From LMUY01 sp965199165 (GTDB lineage Bacteria; Pseudomonadota; Alphaproteobacteria; Acetobacterales; Acetobacteraceae): a stretch of 64,000 nt of DNA. Below the pieces are notes generated by a model. It was not told where the DNA came from. It did no database searches and saw nothing but the letters and a program-made list of their open reading frames with translations. Made by a program: the position numbers and the translations under genes. The stretch spans positions 4,216,001 to 4,280,000 of the forward strand of contig OZ240681.1 of the NCBI GenBank assembly GCA_965199165.1. Reading direction: 5' to 3'. Below, in pieces: positions 7,351-16,666 of this stretch (the first letter of the stretch is position 1; each line of letters opens with the position of its first letter).

Positions 7351-8394
7351 TCAGCTTCGCCTCCGGGGCGCCGTCGCTGCAGTTGCGGATCTATCCGGCA
7401 GCCGCTGGACCGTGGCGGCGAACCCTGACCACGGGTCGGCTTTCAGTCGTGCGATGCGTGCTGGCACGGTCAGCACGGTGTAGGCGGCCGGATCGAGCCT
7501 GGCCGTCACCTCCCGCCAGGCAACCGGCGTGGCGACGGTCGCACCGGCTCGCGCCCGCGGCGAGAAGCTTCCGATGGCGGTCGCACCCAGCCCGTTGCGC
7601 AGCCAATCTACCAGGATGCGGCCTTTGCGGTCGGCAATCTTCAGGTGCGCCAGAAAGCGGGTCGGCTCCTCGGTTGCCATCCGCTCGGCGAACGTCCGGC
7701 AGAATGGCTTGACCACGGACCAGTCGGCTTCCGGCACGAGCGGCACGACAACTTGCAAGCCCTTGCCGCCGGTCGTGCGGCAGTATGATGCCAGGCCGAT
7801 TGTCTGCAGCCGCTTGCGAGTATCGTGCGCAGCCTTGACCACCTCGGACCACGGCACACCATCGCCTGGGTCCAGGTCGAACACGACCCAATCCGGCCGC
7901 GTCGGCTCCAACTCGGGAGCGCCCCAGGGATGCAGCTCGACGGCGGACATCTGGGCCAGCGACAATATGCCTTCGGCGTCGTCCACCGCCAGGAACGGCT
8001 GCTTTGCAGCGGAGCCCTGTCGGATAGCCGGAGGCAGCATGCCATGGCCGTTCTTCTGGAAGAAGCGCTCCTTGCCCTCGGCGATGCCCTCGGGGCAACG
8101 CAGGATGGAGAGTGGCCGGTGCGCCAGGCCGGGAAGTGCCAGCTCGGCAACCGCTTGCCAGTACTCCGCCAGCATTCGCTTGGTGACGCCGGGCCAGAGC
8201 TTGCGGTCCGGGTGGCTGAATTGCACCCCGGCGAGCGAAAATGAGGCCTTCTGCGGCGGGCGCGCTTGAACAATGCTGCCCGATCGCAAGTCTACGTTAT
8301 ACCCAGAATCCGTCTTTGGGTATAACGCTGAGCCTATAGAAGGCGATGCAGACGAAGGCACGGGATGGACATGGATCGAGGCTTGAGTCCGCAC
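7351..8394 (-). CDS. ligD: Stand-alone LigD polymerase domain (NHEJ primase-polymerase)
   Basis: Archaeo-eukaryotic primase-type polymerase that fills and extends ends during bacterial non-homologous end joining. The domain starts near FSLAGVQFSHPDRKLW and includes KERFFQKNGH, DDAEGILSLAQM, ELHPWG, the metal-binding VVFDLDPGDGV (Asp173, Asp175) and TTGGKGLQVVVPL. No ligase or phosphoesterase domain is fused; the ligase half is a separate gene about 21 kb away, and no Ku gene lies in the window. The first 50 residues of the reading frame are atypical, and an inverted repeat lies within them, so the true start may be a TTG near 8290 rather than the GTG/ATG used here. Confidence 0.85.
   Translation of the reverse strand: MRTQASIHVHPVPSSASPSIGSALYPKTDSGYNVDLRSGSIVQARPPQKASFSLAGVQFSHPDRKLWPGVTKRMLAEYWQAVAELALPGLAHRPLSILRCPEGIAEGKERFFQKNGHGMLPPAIRQGSAAKQPFLAVDDAEGILSLAQMSAVELHPWGAPELEPTRPDWVVFDLDPGDGVPWSEVVKAAHDTRKRLQTIGLASYCRTTGGKGLQVVVPLVPEADWSVVKPFCRTFAERMATEEPTRFLAHLKIADRKGRILVDWLRNGLGATAIGSFSPRARAGATVATPVAWREVTARLDPAAYTVLTVPARIARLKADPWSGFAATVQRLPDRSATAATAPRRRS
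8296..8326. promoter_or_regulatory. Inverted repeat GTTATACCC-N13-GGGTATAAC
   Basis: Perfect 9-base arms separated by 13 bases, lying in the 5' part of the ligD polymerase frame and about 170 bases upstream of the divergent reverse-transcriptase gene. The TATAAC arms resemble -10 elements in both directions. It could be an operator or divergent promoter; if so the ligD start lies downstream of it. Confidence 0.35.
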
Positions 8395-8447
8395 CCGTCC
8401 AGTTTAATCGCGAGCGGGTAGTTGCTTGCTCGATCATGGGACCTGCG

Positions 8448-8470
8448 GACAGGCCTTGATTAGGCTTGTC
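8448..8470 (+). other. Hairpin 26 bases upstream of the reverse transcriptase
   Basis: GACAGGCC and GGCTTGTC can form an 8-bp stem with one G-U pair around the loop TTGATTA. It sits just before the Shine-Dalgarno sequence (GGGAGG) of the RT gene. It may be part of a structured leader or of a small RNA template, but the intergenic space is only about 100 bases, less than a typical retron ncRNA. Confidence 0.3.
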
Positions 8471-8496
8471 GGGGCGGAGATTGGCAGGGAGGCTGA

Positions 8497-10161
8497 ATGG
8501 CAAGGCTCGAGCCTGAGTTCATGATCGCACGAGGACTCTTGCCGGAGAACCTTCCGCCGACCTTTAGCAGCGATAAGCTCTGGTCGGCTCTAGACGGTGA
8601 CACCGCTGGCTACCGAGTGTCGGGTTCGGTCACCGGACAAGCCTGCGTATACAACGCCAGCAAGAGGGGCGGCCACCGAAGGACGTTCAGCCTGCCGCAT
8701 CCGTTGTTCGTCCGCGAGCAGGCCATTTTCCTGCGGGAGCACTGGGCGCACATCTCAGATATCTTCGACGGGGCTAGCGGGTCGGTGTCGCGTCCCATCA
8801 TCGACCACGCGGGACCACGCAGCGTCCGAATAACCTCTCACCAGGACCTTCCGCGGCTGCAACTGCAACGCCTCTCGCGATTCAGATATTGCCTGGTCAC
8901 TGACGTGTCCCGATTCTACAGCTCCATCTATACGCACGCCCTTCCTTGGGCCATCAACGGCAAGGCTGCAGCCAAGGCGGATCAGAGCACCAGCTCCTCG
9001 ACGGTTTTTGGCAACCGTCTAGACTTCGCCCTCAGGCAATCGCAAGCCAAGCAGACTATCGGCATCGCGGTCGGGCCGGATACCTGCAAGGTCATAGCAG
9101 AGATACTCATGTCCGCCGTCGACAGGCGCTTCATCGAGCTGTCTGGCAGCAAACCCCCAGCCTACCTGCGCCACGTGGACGACTATTGGATCGGCGGAAA
9201 CAGCGTGGAGGCCTGCGAAAAGCACCTGCAGAACCTCCGCCTTGCGATGCGGGAATACGAGCTGGATATCAACGAAGCAAAAACCATAACACTCCCGACC
9301 CAGCAAGTGTTCCGGCAGAGCTGGTCCTCTGGTTTCGAACGGGACATACGTGACGCCCTGCGCCCGAGCGGGCGGCGTGCAGGCAGCGACATCGTCTCGG
9401 TCGTCGGCAGTGTCATCGAGCAGGCAGCGCGTGGAGGCGATGACGGTATCATCAAGAGGGCGGTCCGCGTAATCGATGAGCAAAAGCTATGGTCGGCAGA
9501 TTGGGAACTGCTGGAGCACTTCCTGGTCCAATGCGCGGTACAATTCCCCCACTCGATCGACTACGTCGCACGTGTGGTGGCTTGGCGAGTCAGGACCGGC
9601 CAGCCCACGGATCAGGCACTGTGGGTAGAGGTGGCGCATGACCTCGCCTTGCGCAGCGCCCGCGTAGGGCACGACTCCGAAGTCGCCTGGTCACTGTACC
9701 TGCTCAAAGAACTTGACCAAAAAGTGACGAAGGCGTTGTCCGACGCAGTCCTCGCGAATAATTCCGCACTGGTGACTTCTCTGCTGGCCCATTTTTCAGT
9801 GCATGGGCTAGCTGCGGATAGCAGGCTTCGCTCTACGTTGAGCGGTGTAGTCGACGGTGACCCCTACGCCGGACCCCACTGGCCACTTGCCCTGGAACTC
9901 AACCACCTCTCGCGGAAGACGATTTCATGGGCTTTACCGGCTGGCAGTCCCGCGCTCCGCACGCTGCAGGCGGCACGGGCTTCAATGATCCGGTGGACGG
10001 CTCCGCCAAAGGTCTTCAACGGGCAGCAGGCGGCAGACGGAGACGCACGGCTGCCAGCGACCGCCATCGAGGATTTTGGTTCCGATTACCGCGGTGACGG
10101 TGCACAAATGGCGGAAATCGAATCCAGTGGGAAGGATGACCTGTCCGAACTTCTCGAATAG
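8497..10161 (+). CDS. Non-retron reverse transcriptase (defence-type, UG/DRT-like)
   Basis: A 554-residue protein with an N-terminal RT domain. Motif A is VTDVSRFYSSIYTHALPWAI (Asp136), motif B is TIGIAVGPDTCKVIAEIL, and motif C is YLRHVDDYWIG (Asp228, Asp229). All catalytic aspartates are present, so polymerase activity is expected. The FYSSIYTH...WAINGK arrangement is that of the unknown-group RTs used in antiviral defence (DRT/Abi types) and not of group II introns, which would also carry an HNH or maturase domain. Residues 320-554 form a helical C-terminal extension without a motif I know. A GGGAGG Shine-Dalgarno precedes the ATG by 6 bases. Fifty-four bases later begins an AddB-like gene on the same strand, suggesting one operon. 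The RT identification is firm; the subgroup is an inference. Confidence 0.88.
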   Translation: MARLEPEFMIARGLLPENLPPTFSSDKLWSALDGDTAGYRVSGSVTGQACVYNASKRGGHRRTFSLPHPLFVREQAIFLREHWAHISDIFDGASGSVSRPIIDHAGPRSVRITSHQDLPRLQLQRLSRFRYCLVTDVSRFYSSIYTHALPWAINGKAAAKADQSTSSSTVFGNRLDFALRQSQAKQTIGIAVGPDTCKVIAEILMSAVDRRFIELSGSKPPAYLRHVDDYWIGGNSVEACEKHLQNLRLAMREYELDINEAKTITLPTQQVFRQSWSSGFERDIRDALRPSGRRAGSDIVSVVGSVIEQAARGGDDGIIKRAVRVIDEQKLWSADWELLEHFLVQCAVQFPHSIDYVARVVAWRVRTGQPTDQALWVEVAHDLALRSARVGHDSEVAWSLYLLKELDQKVTKALSDAVLANNSALVTSLLAHFSVHGLAADSRLRSTLSGVVDGDPYAGPHWPLALELNHLSRKTISWALPAGSPALRTLQAARASMIRWTAPPKVFNGQQAADGDARLPATAIEDFGSDYRGDGAQMAEIESSGKDDLSELLE

Positions 10162-10215
10162 GCGCTCCATCATGTACCAGCACCGCTACGTCTCCTGCCG
10201 CCATGACTTCGCTAC

Positions 10216-12885
10216 GTGAGCAGGCCGCCGCTCCACCTTGTAGAAACGACCGTGGTCTACGGTCCGATGGCTATGCACGCGCGCCGCCTGCAGGCGGCGG
10301 AGTCTGGGAAGCTCGGCCTTCAGATAATGACTCTGGAGCAGCTCGCCGCCCAGCTCGCCGGAGGCTTTCTGAGGCCTGCATCGTCAGAGGAGCTCGATCT
10401 GGCGATTGGCTCCGCGCTGGAGGGCGGTGGCTTCTACGATCTCCAGAGTTTGCCGGGATTCCCCGGAGCGCTCCGGGCCGTCGCGCGCACGCTCCAGCGA
10501 GTGTGGGAGGCCAATCTGCCGACTGCAGACCTGGCGTCCAACAGTTCGCGGATGGCTGACCTGGATCTCATCCAGCGGCGGGTCCGCCAGGCACTGCCAT
10601 GTGGCTCACTGGCGATACCTGACCTCGTGCAGGCCGCTTCGGAGCGCGTGCATTTCGCGGGACGGCTGCTCGGACCCATCAAGCTTGCCTCCTTGCCCTA
10701 CCTCGCGCCGGTCTGGCACATGCTCGTGCGCCTGCTCGGCGGGCACACGCAGGTGCGATGGTCCGGACCGGTGCCCCCAGGCTCCGAAGGGATGCCAGGC
10801 GAAAGGATAGCCGAGCAGGCCCGAAACGTGCCGGAGCCAGACATCGTCGCCTGTGCAGATCCCCGCCACGAGGCGCTTGAGGCCGTGCGCTGGATGCGCG
10901 GGCTCATCTCCAGCGGGCAGGCAAGACCGCGGGACATCGCCATCGCGGCGGCAGACCCCGGCCCTTGGGACGCGGTGATGCTGGCTGCGCGTGCGGGCAC
11001 CGGCCTGCCCTTGCACTTCAGCCATGGCATTCCGGCCCTGGAGACCCGCAACGGCCAGGCCTGCGCAACCCTCGCCAACCTCCTCCAGCATGGCCTCTCC
11101 CGCGAACGCGTGCGCCGGGTCATTGCACACTGCGCCTCGGCGCCGGGGCTCGCACGACTGCCATCCACTGCCCTGCTCGGCGTGGCGCGGCATGCGGCAT
11201 TGACGGAGATGGCGCACTGGCGGGCTGCACTGGCAGCTGCCCTCCCGACGCGGGGCGACGGGGACGATCCGGCACCGGTACTCCTTCCCCTGCTCGAGAT
11301 GGGGGTTACTGGCCTGGCGGATGCCGCAGAGGCTGGACGGCTCTTCCTGCCAGCCGGTGCGCGGGAGCTCTGGGCGGAGGCGCTGCGGCGTGCACCGTGC
11401 CAGGCCCTGCCAATCACACTGCAGGACCTGCGATCCGCCGACGAGCGGAACCCGGGTGACAGCGTGACATGGGGACCGGCAAGCCATCTTGCGGCGGCAC
11501 CAAGGCCTTTCGTGCGCTTGCTGGGCTTGAACGCGCGCGCGTGGCCTCGCCAATCATCCGACGACCCCCTCCTACCGTCGCACATCGTGGACCCGTCCAG
11601 GTTCGGCGTGCCTGCGGTTTCGGTCCAGGACCGTGCTGCCTTTGCCGCAATCCGGTGTGAAGCCTTCGGCGCCCTGACGCTGTCCCGCAGCCGCCGCAAT
11701 GCCCGGGGAAACATCCTGCCGCCAAGTGCGCTGCTGCCGCCGCACATCCAGGTGCGCATCCTGGAGCGCCACCGGATAGCTGAGCATGCCGCTAACCCGG
11801 CAGACCGCCTGTTCCTCCGGCCCGGCGACGCTGCCGCGGACGCGGGCGTGGCAACCGCGGGCGCCTGCGCCATTGCCCGCAGGTCTCCGAGAGCGAACGC
11901 CCATGACGGCCTACTACCGCTCGACCACGCCCTGATCCGCCAGGCTCTTGAGCGCGAGCAGTCGGCGACCTCGCTGCGGCTGCTGCTGCGCGACCCGCAG
12001 GGTTACGTCTGGCGTCATGTCTTGCAATGGTCCTCCCCGCCGCGCGACACCGGGCAGCTGACGCTGGATGCACGTTCGCATGGCGAACTCGTGCACGAAA
12101 TCCTGCGGGAAGCCGTCGACGCCTTGGAAGCCGGGCCGGGCTATGCCAGCGCCACCGTCCCGCAGGTGCGCCAAGCAGTTAGGACCGCCGCCAGTGGGGC
12201 GCTGGTGTCATGGCCGCCCCGGCGTCCTACACCGCCGCGCCTGCTCTGGGCCTACACCGTCGACGTCGCTGCGGAGCAGGCAAGGCGGGCGCTCGAACGA
12301 GACATGCCGCTGCAACCCAGCACGCGGAGCTACACCGAGGCGGCTTTCGGAGAAAGTTGCGACGACGGCCATGACGGGAGGGCGAGACCCTGGAGCGTGG
12401 AAGTTTCAGTCGCGATACCGGGCACGGAGCTGCGTTTTGGCGGTAGCGTCGATCGGCTGGACATACGGGGCGACGGCGTCGTCCGAGTCACGGACTACAA
12501 GACCGGCGACGTCCCCAAACACCATGGGTCAATGGTCCTGGACGGCGGCCGCGAACTGCAGCGTGTGCTCTATGCTCTGGCGGCGCGGACACTGCTGCCG
12601 GACGTCCAGCGCACCAGGGCACGCCTGGCCTTCCTGCGTGAGGATCCTGCGCTGATGGCGTTGCTCCCGGGCATCGACGATGCAGTCGCCTCCGCCTCCC
12701 GCCACCTCCTTGCTGCTGCCCGGTCACTGTCGCAGGGCAACTCGCTTCCAGGCCCCGACGCAGAGGACAAATGGGCAGATCGTCGGCTGGCCTTGCCCGC
12801 GATGGCCTCCGGTTACTTCAGCCTGAAGAGGAACGCGTTCTCCCAGGCGTTAACAGACTTGCGGCAGGCATGGTCGGCTCGGTGA
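10216..12885 (+). CDS. AddB-like protein: degenerate helicase with PD-(D/E)XK nuclease
   Basis: An 889-residue protein. The first part begins VVYGPMAMHARRLQ, where AddB proteins have a P-loop, but no Walker A motif is present, so the helicase-like part is inactive. The C-terminal 250 residues form a RecB-type nuclease: RSHGELVHEILREAVDAL, then GGSVDRLDI and VTDYKTGD, giving the D...D-x-K catalytic set. The four-cysteine iron-sulfur cluster typical of AddB is missing; the end reads YFSLKRNAF in its place. Start is GTG at 10216. The 3' end overlaps the helicase gene by 16 bases, so the two are translationally linked and probably form a complex. Its placement behind a reverse transcriptase is unusual for ordinary addB. 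Confidence 0.85.
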   Translation: MSRPPLHLVETTVVYGPMAMHARRLQAAESGKLGLQIMTLEQLAAQLAGGFLRPASSEELDLAIGSALEGGGFYDLQSLPGFPGALRAVARTLQRVWEANLPTADLASNSSRMADLDLIQRRVRQALPCGSLAIPDLVQAASERVHFAGRLLGPIKLASLPYLAPVWHMLVRLLGGHTQVRWSGPVPPGSEGMPGERIAEQARNVPEPDIVACADPRHEALEAVRWMRGLISSGQARPRDIAIAAADPGPWDAVMLAARAGTGLPLHFSHGIPALETRNGQACATLANLLQHGLSRERVRRVIAHCASAPGLARLPSTALLGVARHAALTEMAHWRAALAAALPTRGDGDDPAPVLLPLLEMGVTGLADAAEAGRLFLPAGARELWAEALRRAPCQALPITLQDLRSADERNPGDSVTWGPASHLAAAPRPFVRLLGLNARAWPRQSSDDPLLPSHIVDPSRFGVPAVSVQDRAAFAAIRCEAFGALTLSRSRRNARGNILPPSALLPPHIQVRILERHRIAEHAANPADRLFLRPGDAAADAGVATAGACAIARRSPRANAHDGLLPLDHALIRQALEREQSATSLRLLLRDPQGYVWRHVLQWSSPPRDTGQLTLDARSHGELVHEILREAVDALEAGPGYASATVPQVRQAVRTAASGALVSWPPRRPTPPRLLWAYTVDVAAEQARRALERDMPLQPSTRSYTEAAFGESCDDGHDGRARPWSVEVSVAIPGTELRFGGSVDRLDIRGDGVVRVTDYKTGDVPKHHGSMVLDGGRELQRVLYALAARTLLPDVQRTRARLAFLREDPALMALLPGIDDAVASASRHLLAAARSLSQGNSLPGPDAEDKWADRRLALPAMASGYFSLKRNAFSQALTDLRQAWSAR

Positions 12886-15800
12886 CGCCCACAGCCGATG
12901 TCGCGGCCAGACTACGTGCGCTGTCGGATCACGCGTCGACGCTGATGGTCGAGGCAGCGGCAGGCACGGGCAAGACGTCGCTGCTGGCAGGGCGCCTGGT
13001 GCTGCTCATGGCCGCTGGCGTGCCGCCGTCCGCCATTGCGGCCATCACCTTCACCGAGCTCGCCGCCGCCGAGCTCGCGGATCGAGTCCGCCATTACGCG
13101 GCCGAACTCCTTGCGGAGCGGACGCCGCCGGGCCTGGACGCCGCACTGCCCAACGGCCTGTCGGAGGACCAGCGCGGGCACCTCCGGAGCGCCTTTGCAG
13201 CGCTGGACGAGTTGGAAGCGACCACGATCCACGGCTTCTGCCAAGATCTGATTAGCGCCTACGCAGTCGAAGCCGGTGTGGACCCTGGCGCCCAGGTAGT
13301 CGACGCCGATGCAGCCGAGACATTCCTGCGCACGGTCTTTGACGACTGGTTCCGCGACCGCATGTCCGCACCGGCGGGACCTGATGAGCCCATCGCCATC
13401 CTTGCGCGCGATGACCCCACCCATATCGCGGACACACTGTGGAAGCTGGCGAAGTTCCGCCTGAGCCACCGGACAGCCAAGACCGAGCAGGTGGACTGGA
13501 CATGCCGCCCCGACATTGAACTGCGTTGCGCCGTCAACCGCTTCCGGCGCTGGATGTCCAGCGTCGAGCAGGAGACCCAAACGCTTGAAGTGCTGGTGCA
13601 GCTGGAGCAGTTGGCCACCTTCTTCGAACGTTGCTACGAGCATCGGCCATCTTTCGGCCAGCTCTGGATGCTGGGCCAGCCGCCACGCGTAGCGTGCATG
13701 CGCAAAGACAGCTTCGAGTTGCGGCCTCCAAGAACCAAGGGCGCCTGGCAAGAGCTGGTGGGCAAGGGGTTGGCTGAAATGCGCTTCGGCGAAGCCGCAG
13801 CCCATTTCGAGGCATGCGACCGGGCTTTGCGTGCCGTGTTGGGGCAGATCGCGACCGCCTTGGTGGAGACGCTCTCCCGGGAACTCGGCGCGTTGCTGGA
13901 GGCCTATGGCAGCCGGAAACGCTCGGCGGCCCTGCTGGATTTCGAAGACCTTCTCGAGCAGGCCTGCCTGATGCTGCGCGCCCACGAGCCGGTTCGCCAG
14001 GCGCTTGGACGCCGTTATCGCCACATTGCCGTCGACGAGTTCCAGGACACGGACCGGACCCAGTGCGAAATACTGTTCCGGCTGGCAGCACTGACACCCG
14101 CCGCCCGTTGGCAGGACTGTTCGCTGCGGCCGGGCGCGCTGTTTCTGGTCGGCGACCCGAAACAGGCAATCTACCGCTTTCGCGGTGCGGCGGCCGAGAC
14201 CTACGAGGAAGCCCGTGCCGTGGTCCTGCGCTCGCAGCCGGACGCCCTCTTGAACATAACCGCGAACTTCCGCTCCCGGCCTGCCATCCTCGGCCACGTC
14301 AACCGCTGCTTCCGCGGCCCGCTTGCCCGCCACGGCTACGCCGACCTGCTCGCAACGGTCGAGGGAGAGCCGACCGGGATGCCGTCCGTCGCCAAGCTCG
14401 CCTTGAAAGTGCCCCCGCGCGCCAAGCTTCTCGAGGTCCGCGAGGCCGAGGCCGAGGCAGTGGCCGACCTGTGTGTCCGGCTTCTTGCCGGATACCGGAC
14501 CCGTGATCCGGCTGGAGGGATGCGCGCGCTGGTGCCGGGCGACATAGCCCTGCTCGTCCCTGCAAGCTCAGAACTGTGGATCTACGAACGTGAGCTTGAA
14601 AAGCGGGGTCTCTCCGCGGCATCCCAGGCGGGCAAGGGTTTCTACCGGCGCCAGGAGACACAAGACCTGCTGGCGCTCGCGCGGGCCCTGGCTGACCCCG
14701 CGGACACGCTGGCGTTCGGCGCACTCATGCGTGGTCCGTTAGTCGGCCTCACAGACGCCCAGCTTCTGGACCTCGTCGCAGCGCTGCCAGCCGACGCGGG
14801 GCATCATGCCCGCCTAGACATACGGACCGCACCCGAACTCGTTGACGACCCGATTGCCAGGCATACGCTTGCAGTCCTCCAGGGCCTGCGCCGCCGTCTT
14901 TGGGCCGCCACGCCTCACCAGGTGCTTTCAGAAGCCGTCGACCTCCTCCGCGTCAGGGCCAAGCTGGTCCAGCGCGAATCGCTGCGGTCGGCCAGTGCAT
15001 TGGCGAACGTGGACGCGTTCCTCGAGCTCGCACGCCCATACGGCGTGCGGGGGATGGCCGACTTTGCGCAGGACATCGAAGTCGAATGGCAGGCGATGAG
15101 GGCCTTCAAGGAGGGTCTGCCGGATCTTGGGCGGGATGCCATCGCCCTTGTCACCATGCATGGCGCCAAGGGTCTCGAATGGCCGGTCGTGGTTCCAGTG
15201 AACTGCGCCTCCCATTTCCGGCGAAGGGACCCGTTCGTCCACCGGGCGTCCGACGACACGCTTCACTGGCTGCTCGGCGACGTCGTTCCACCCGGCCTAG
15301 CCGTGGCTGACGAAGAGGAGCGCCAGGGAGCCGTCCGGGAGCGTCAGCAGCTTTGGTATGTGGCATGCACGCGCGCCCGCGACCTGCTGGTGCTGCCCGA
15401 GATACCCGATGCGGAGGCGCACAGCTGGGCACGGGTCATCGACCTGGCGTTTGCCGAACTGCCCGAGGTCCAGCTACCCACGGCTGAAAGCTCGGATATT
15501 CCGCGCGGGGCGGCAGGACGAAACACCCAGACGGCCGAGGTGTTCCTCGCCGAGCAGGCGGCGGTCGAAGCGATCTCAGGGTCCTTGGAATGGCTGCGGC
15601 CAAGTGAGGCAGACGGCGACCGGATGGAGCAGGTCGATGCCGAATGGAACAGCGATACTCCCCGAAGCGTTCCAGGTACCATCGTGGGCGCTGGGCGCTT
15701 CAGGGGGTTGGTGCTCCACAAGCTCCTGGAGGAGCTGCTTCTGGGCGAACTTGAGCAGCAGGCGGCGGCGCTGGAAGTTAGGGCAGTCGAACTCCTATCG

Positions 15801-16175
15801 CAGCTGATGCCGCTGGCTGCCGCATCCGAGGTGTCGCCTGACGCTGCGGAACTGGCGTCCACCGCGTTGGCTGCCTCCACCATGCCCGAGCTGTCGGACA
15901 TCTGGCCGAAGCTTGTTCCCGAAACGGCTGTCTACGGCATGGCGCTCGCCAGTCGAGAGGACCGGCCGCTCTCAGGGCGTGCGGACGCCATCATTGTGGT
16001 GGATGGCCGCGCCACCGTCGTGGTGGACTGGAAGAGCGACGTCGCACCCGGGCCGGAGCAGCAGCAACAACATGCCGAACAGCTTCAACTCTACCTTGCC
16101 GCTACCGGCGCGCCGCTCGGCTTGCTGGTCTACCTGACGTCCAGAACCGTCCGGCAGGTCCGGGTCGGAGACTAA
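12870..16175 (+). CDS. AddA-like UvrD-family helicase with C-terminal RecB-type nuclease
   Basis: A 1101-residue DNA helicase-nuclease. Walker A is EAAAGTGKTSLLAGR (residues about 27-41), motif Ia ITFTELAAAELADR, motif II VDEFQDTDRTQ, motif III VGDPKQAIYRFRGA, motif V TMHGAKGLEW and motif VI LWYVACTRARDLLVL, so ATPase and translocation are intact. The C-terminal domain contains SGRADAIIVVDGRATVVVDWKSD-type nuclease residues (D...D-x-K). The start is the ATG that overlaps the preceding gene by 16 bases; a longer upstream extension would overlap more and lacks family similarity. Together with the AddB-like partner it should form a double-nuclease end-resection machine; in this operon it may serve an RT-dependent defence or repair pathway. 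Confidence 0.9.
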   Translation: MVGSVTPTADVAARLRALSDHASTLMVEAAAGTGKTSLLAGRLVLLMAAGVPPSAIAAITFTELAAAELADRVRHYAAELLAERTPPGLDAALPNGLSEDQRGHLRSAFAALDELEATTIHGFCQDLISAYAVEAGVDPGAQVVDADAAETFLRTVFDDWFRDRMSAPAGPDEPIAILARDDPTHIADTLWKLAKFRLSHRTAKTEQVDWTCRPDIELRCAVNRFRRWMSSVEQETQTLEVLVQLEQLATFFERCYEHRPSFGQLWMLGQPPRVACMRKDSFELRPPRTKGAWQELVGKGLAEMRFGEAAAHFEACDRALRAVLGQIATALVETLSRELGALLEAYGSRKRSAALLDFEDLLEQACLMLRAHEPVRQALGRRYRHIAVDEFQDTDRTQCEILFRLAALTPAARWQDCSLRPGALFLVGDPKQAIYRFRGAAAETYEEARAVVLRSQPDALLNITANFRSRPAILGHVNRCFRGPLARHGYADLLATVEGEPTGMPSVAKLALKVPPRAKLLEVREAEAEAVADLCVRLLAGYRTRDPAGGMRALVPGDIALLVPASSELWIYERELEKRGLSAASQAGKGFYRRQETQDLLALARALADPADTLAFGALMRGPLVGLTDAQLLDLVAALPADAGHHARLDIRTAPELVDDPIARHTLAVLQGLRRRLWAATPHQVLSEAVDLLRVRAKLVQRESLRSASALANVDAFLELARPYGVRGMADFAQDIEVEWQAMRAFKEGLPDLGRDAIALVTMHGAKGLEWPVVVPVNCASHFRRRDPFVHRASDDTLHWLLGDVVPPGLAVADEEERQGAVRERQQLWYVACTRARDLLVLPEIPDAEAHSWARVIDLAFAELPEVQLPTAESSDIPRGAAGRNTQTAEVFLAEQAAVEAISGSLEWLRPSEADGDRMEQVDAEWNSDTPRSVPGTIVGAGRFRGLVLHKLLEELLLGELEQQAAALEVRAVELLSQLMPLAAASEVSPDAAELASTALAASTMPELSDIWPKLVPETAVYGMALASREDRPLSGRADAIIVVDGRATVVVDWKSDVAPGPEQQQQHAEQLQLYLAATGAPLGLLVYLTSRTVRQVRVGD

Positions 16176-16253
16176 TACAAACTTCCCCCAAACGCCAGGC
16201 CAGGCTCTACCGCCTGACGATTTGCACCAGAGCCGGAAGCGACGTAACGAGCT

Positions 16254-16589
16254 TCACCGCCACTTGCCGGTACGGCCCCCGGACCGCCGGGTCGGAGCGT
16301 GGAAGTCGTCGGGTTTGGTCTTGACCCAGGCCACGAAGCGGGCAAGTTCCGGGTCGGACCGCAGAAGCTCGGGCGAGGCCAGGGTCCGGGCAATCTCGGC
16401 TTCGGTATAGTGCGCATGGATTGCGGAATGGCAAATCTGATGCAGGCGGACCGTGCCTTGACGGGCACCGCCCTTGAGCTTGGGCACAAGATGGTGCAGC
16501 GACGACTTGGCCGAGGCCGGAATGACCCTACCGCACAGCGCGCAGCGAACTTCCTGCCCGTCGACTGAGGCTGACCTTTGCCGATCCAT
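16254..16589 (-). CDS. Small HNH endonuclease
   Basis: A 111-residue HNH protein. It has a first zinc pair RCALCGR (Cys16, Cys19), the catalytic LHHLVPKLKGG (His32, His33) and LHQICHSAIHAHYTEAE with the second zinc pair and conserved histidines. It resembles free-standing HNH nucleases of about 100 residues found in defence islands and phages. It lies 77 bases downstream of the giant helicase gene on the same strand and is probably the last gene of that operon. Convergent with the AddA-like gene. Confidence 0.85.
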   Translation of the reverse strand: MDRQRSASVDGQEVRCALCGRVIPASAKSSLHHLVPKLKGGARQGTVRLHQICHSAIHAHYTEAEIARTLASPELLRSDPELARFVAWVKTKPDDFHAPTRRSGGRTGKWR

Positions 16590-16666
16590 AGCCCAGACCT
16601 GGGTTCACGTGATCCGATGAAAAGTACCGGAGACGCACCCACGCGATGCAAGGGCATCCTGCTCGC

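Noticed and set aside
12912..14333. 473-codon minus-strand frame
   Set aside because: Antisense to the AddA-like helicase, which has all helicase motifs; GC-rich codon structure creates long antisense frames.
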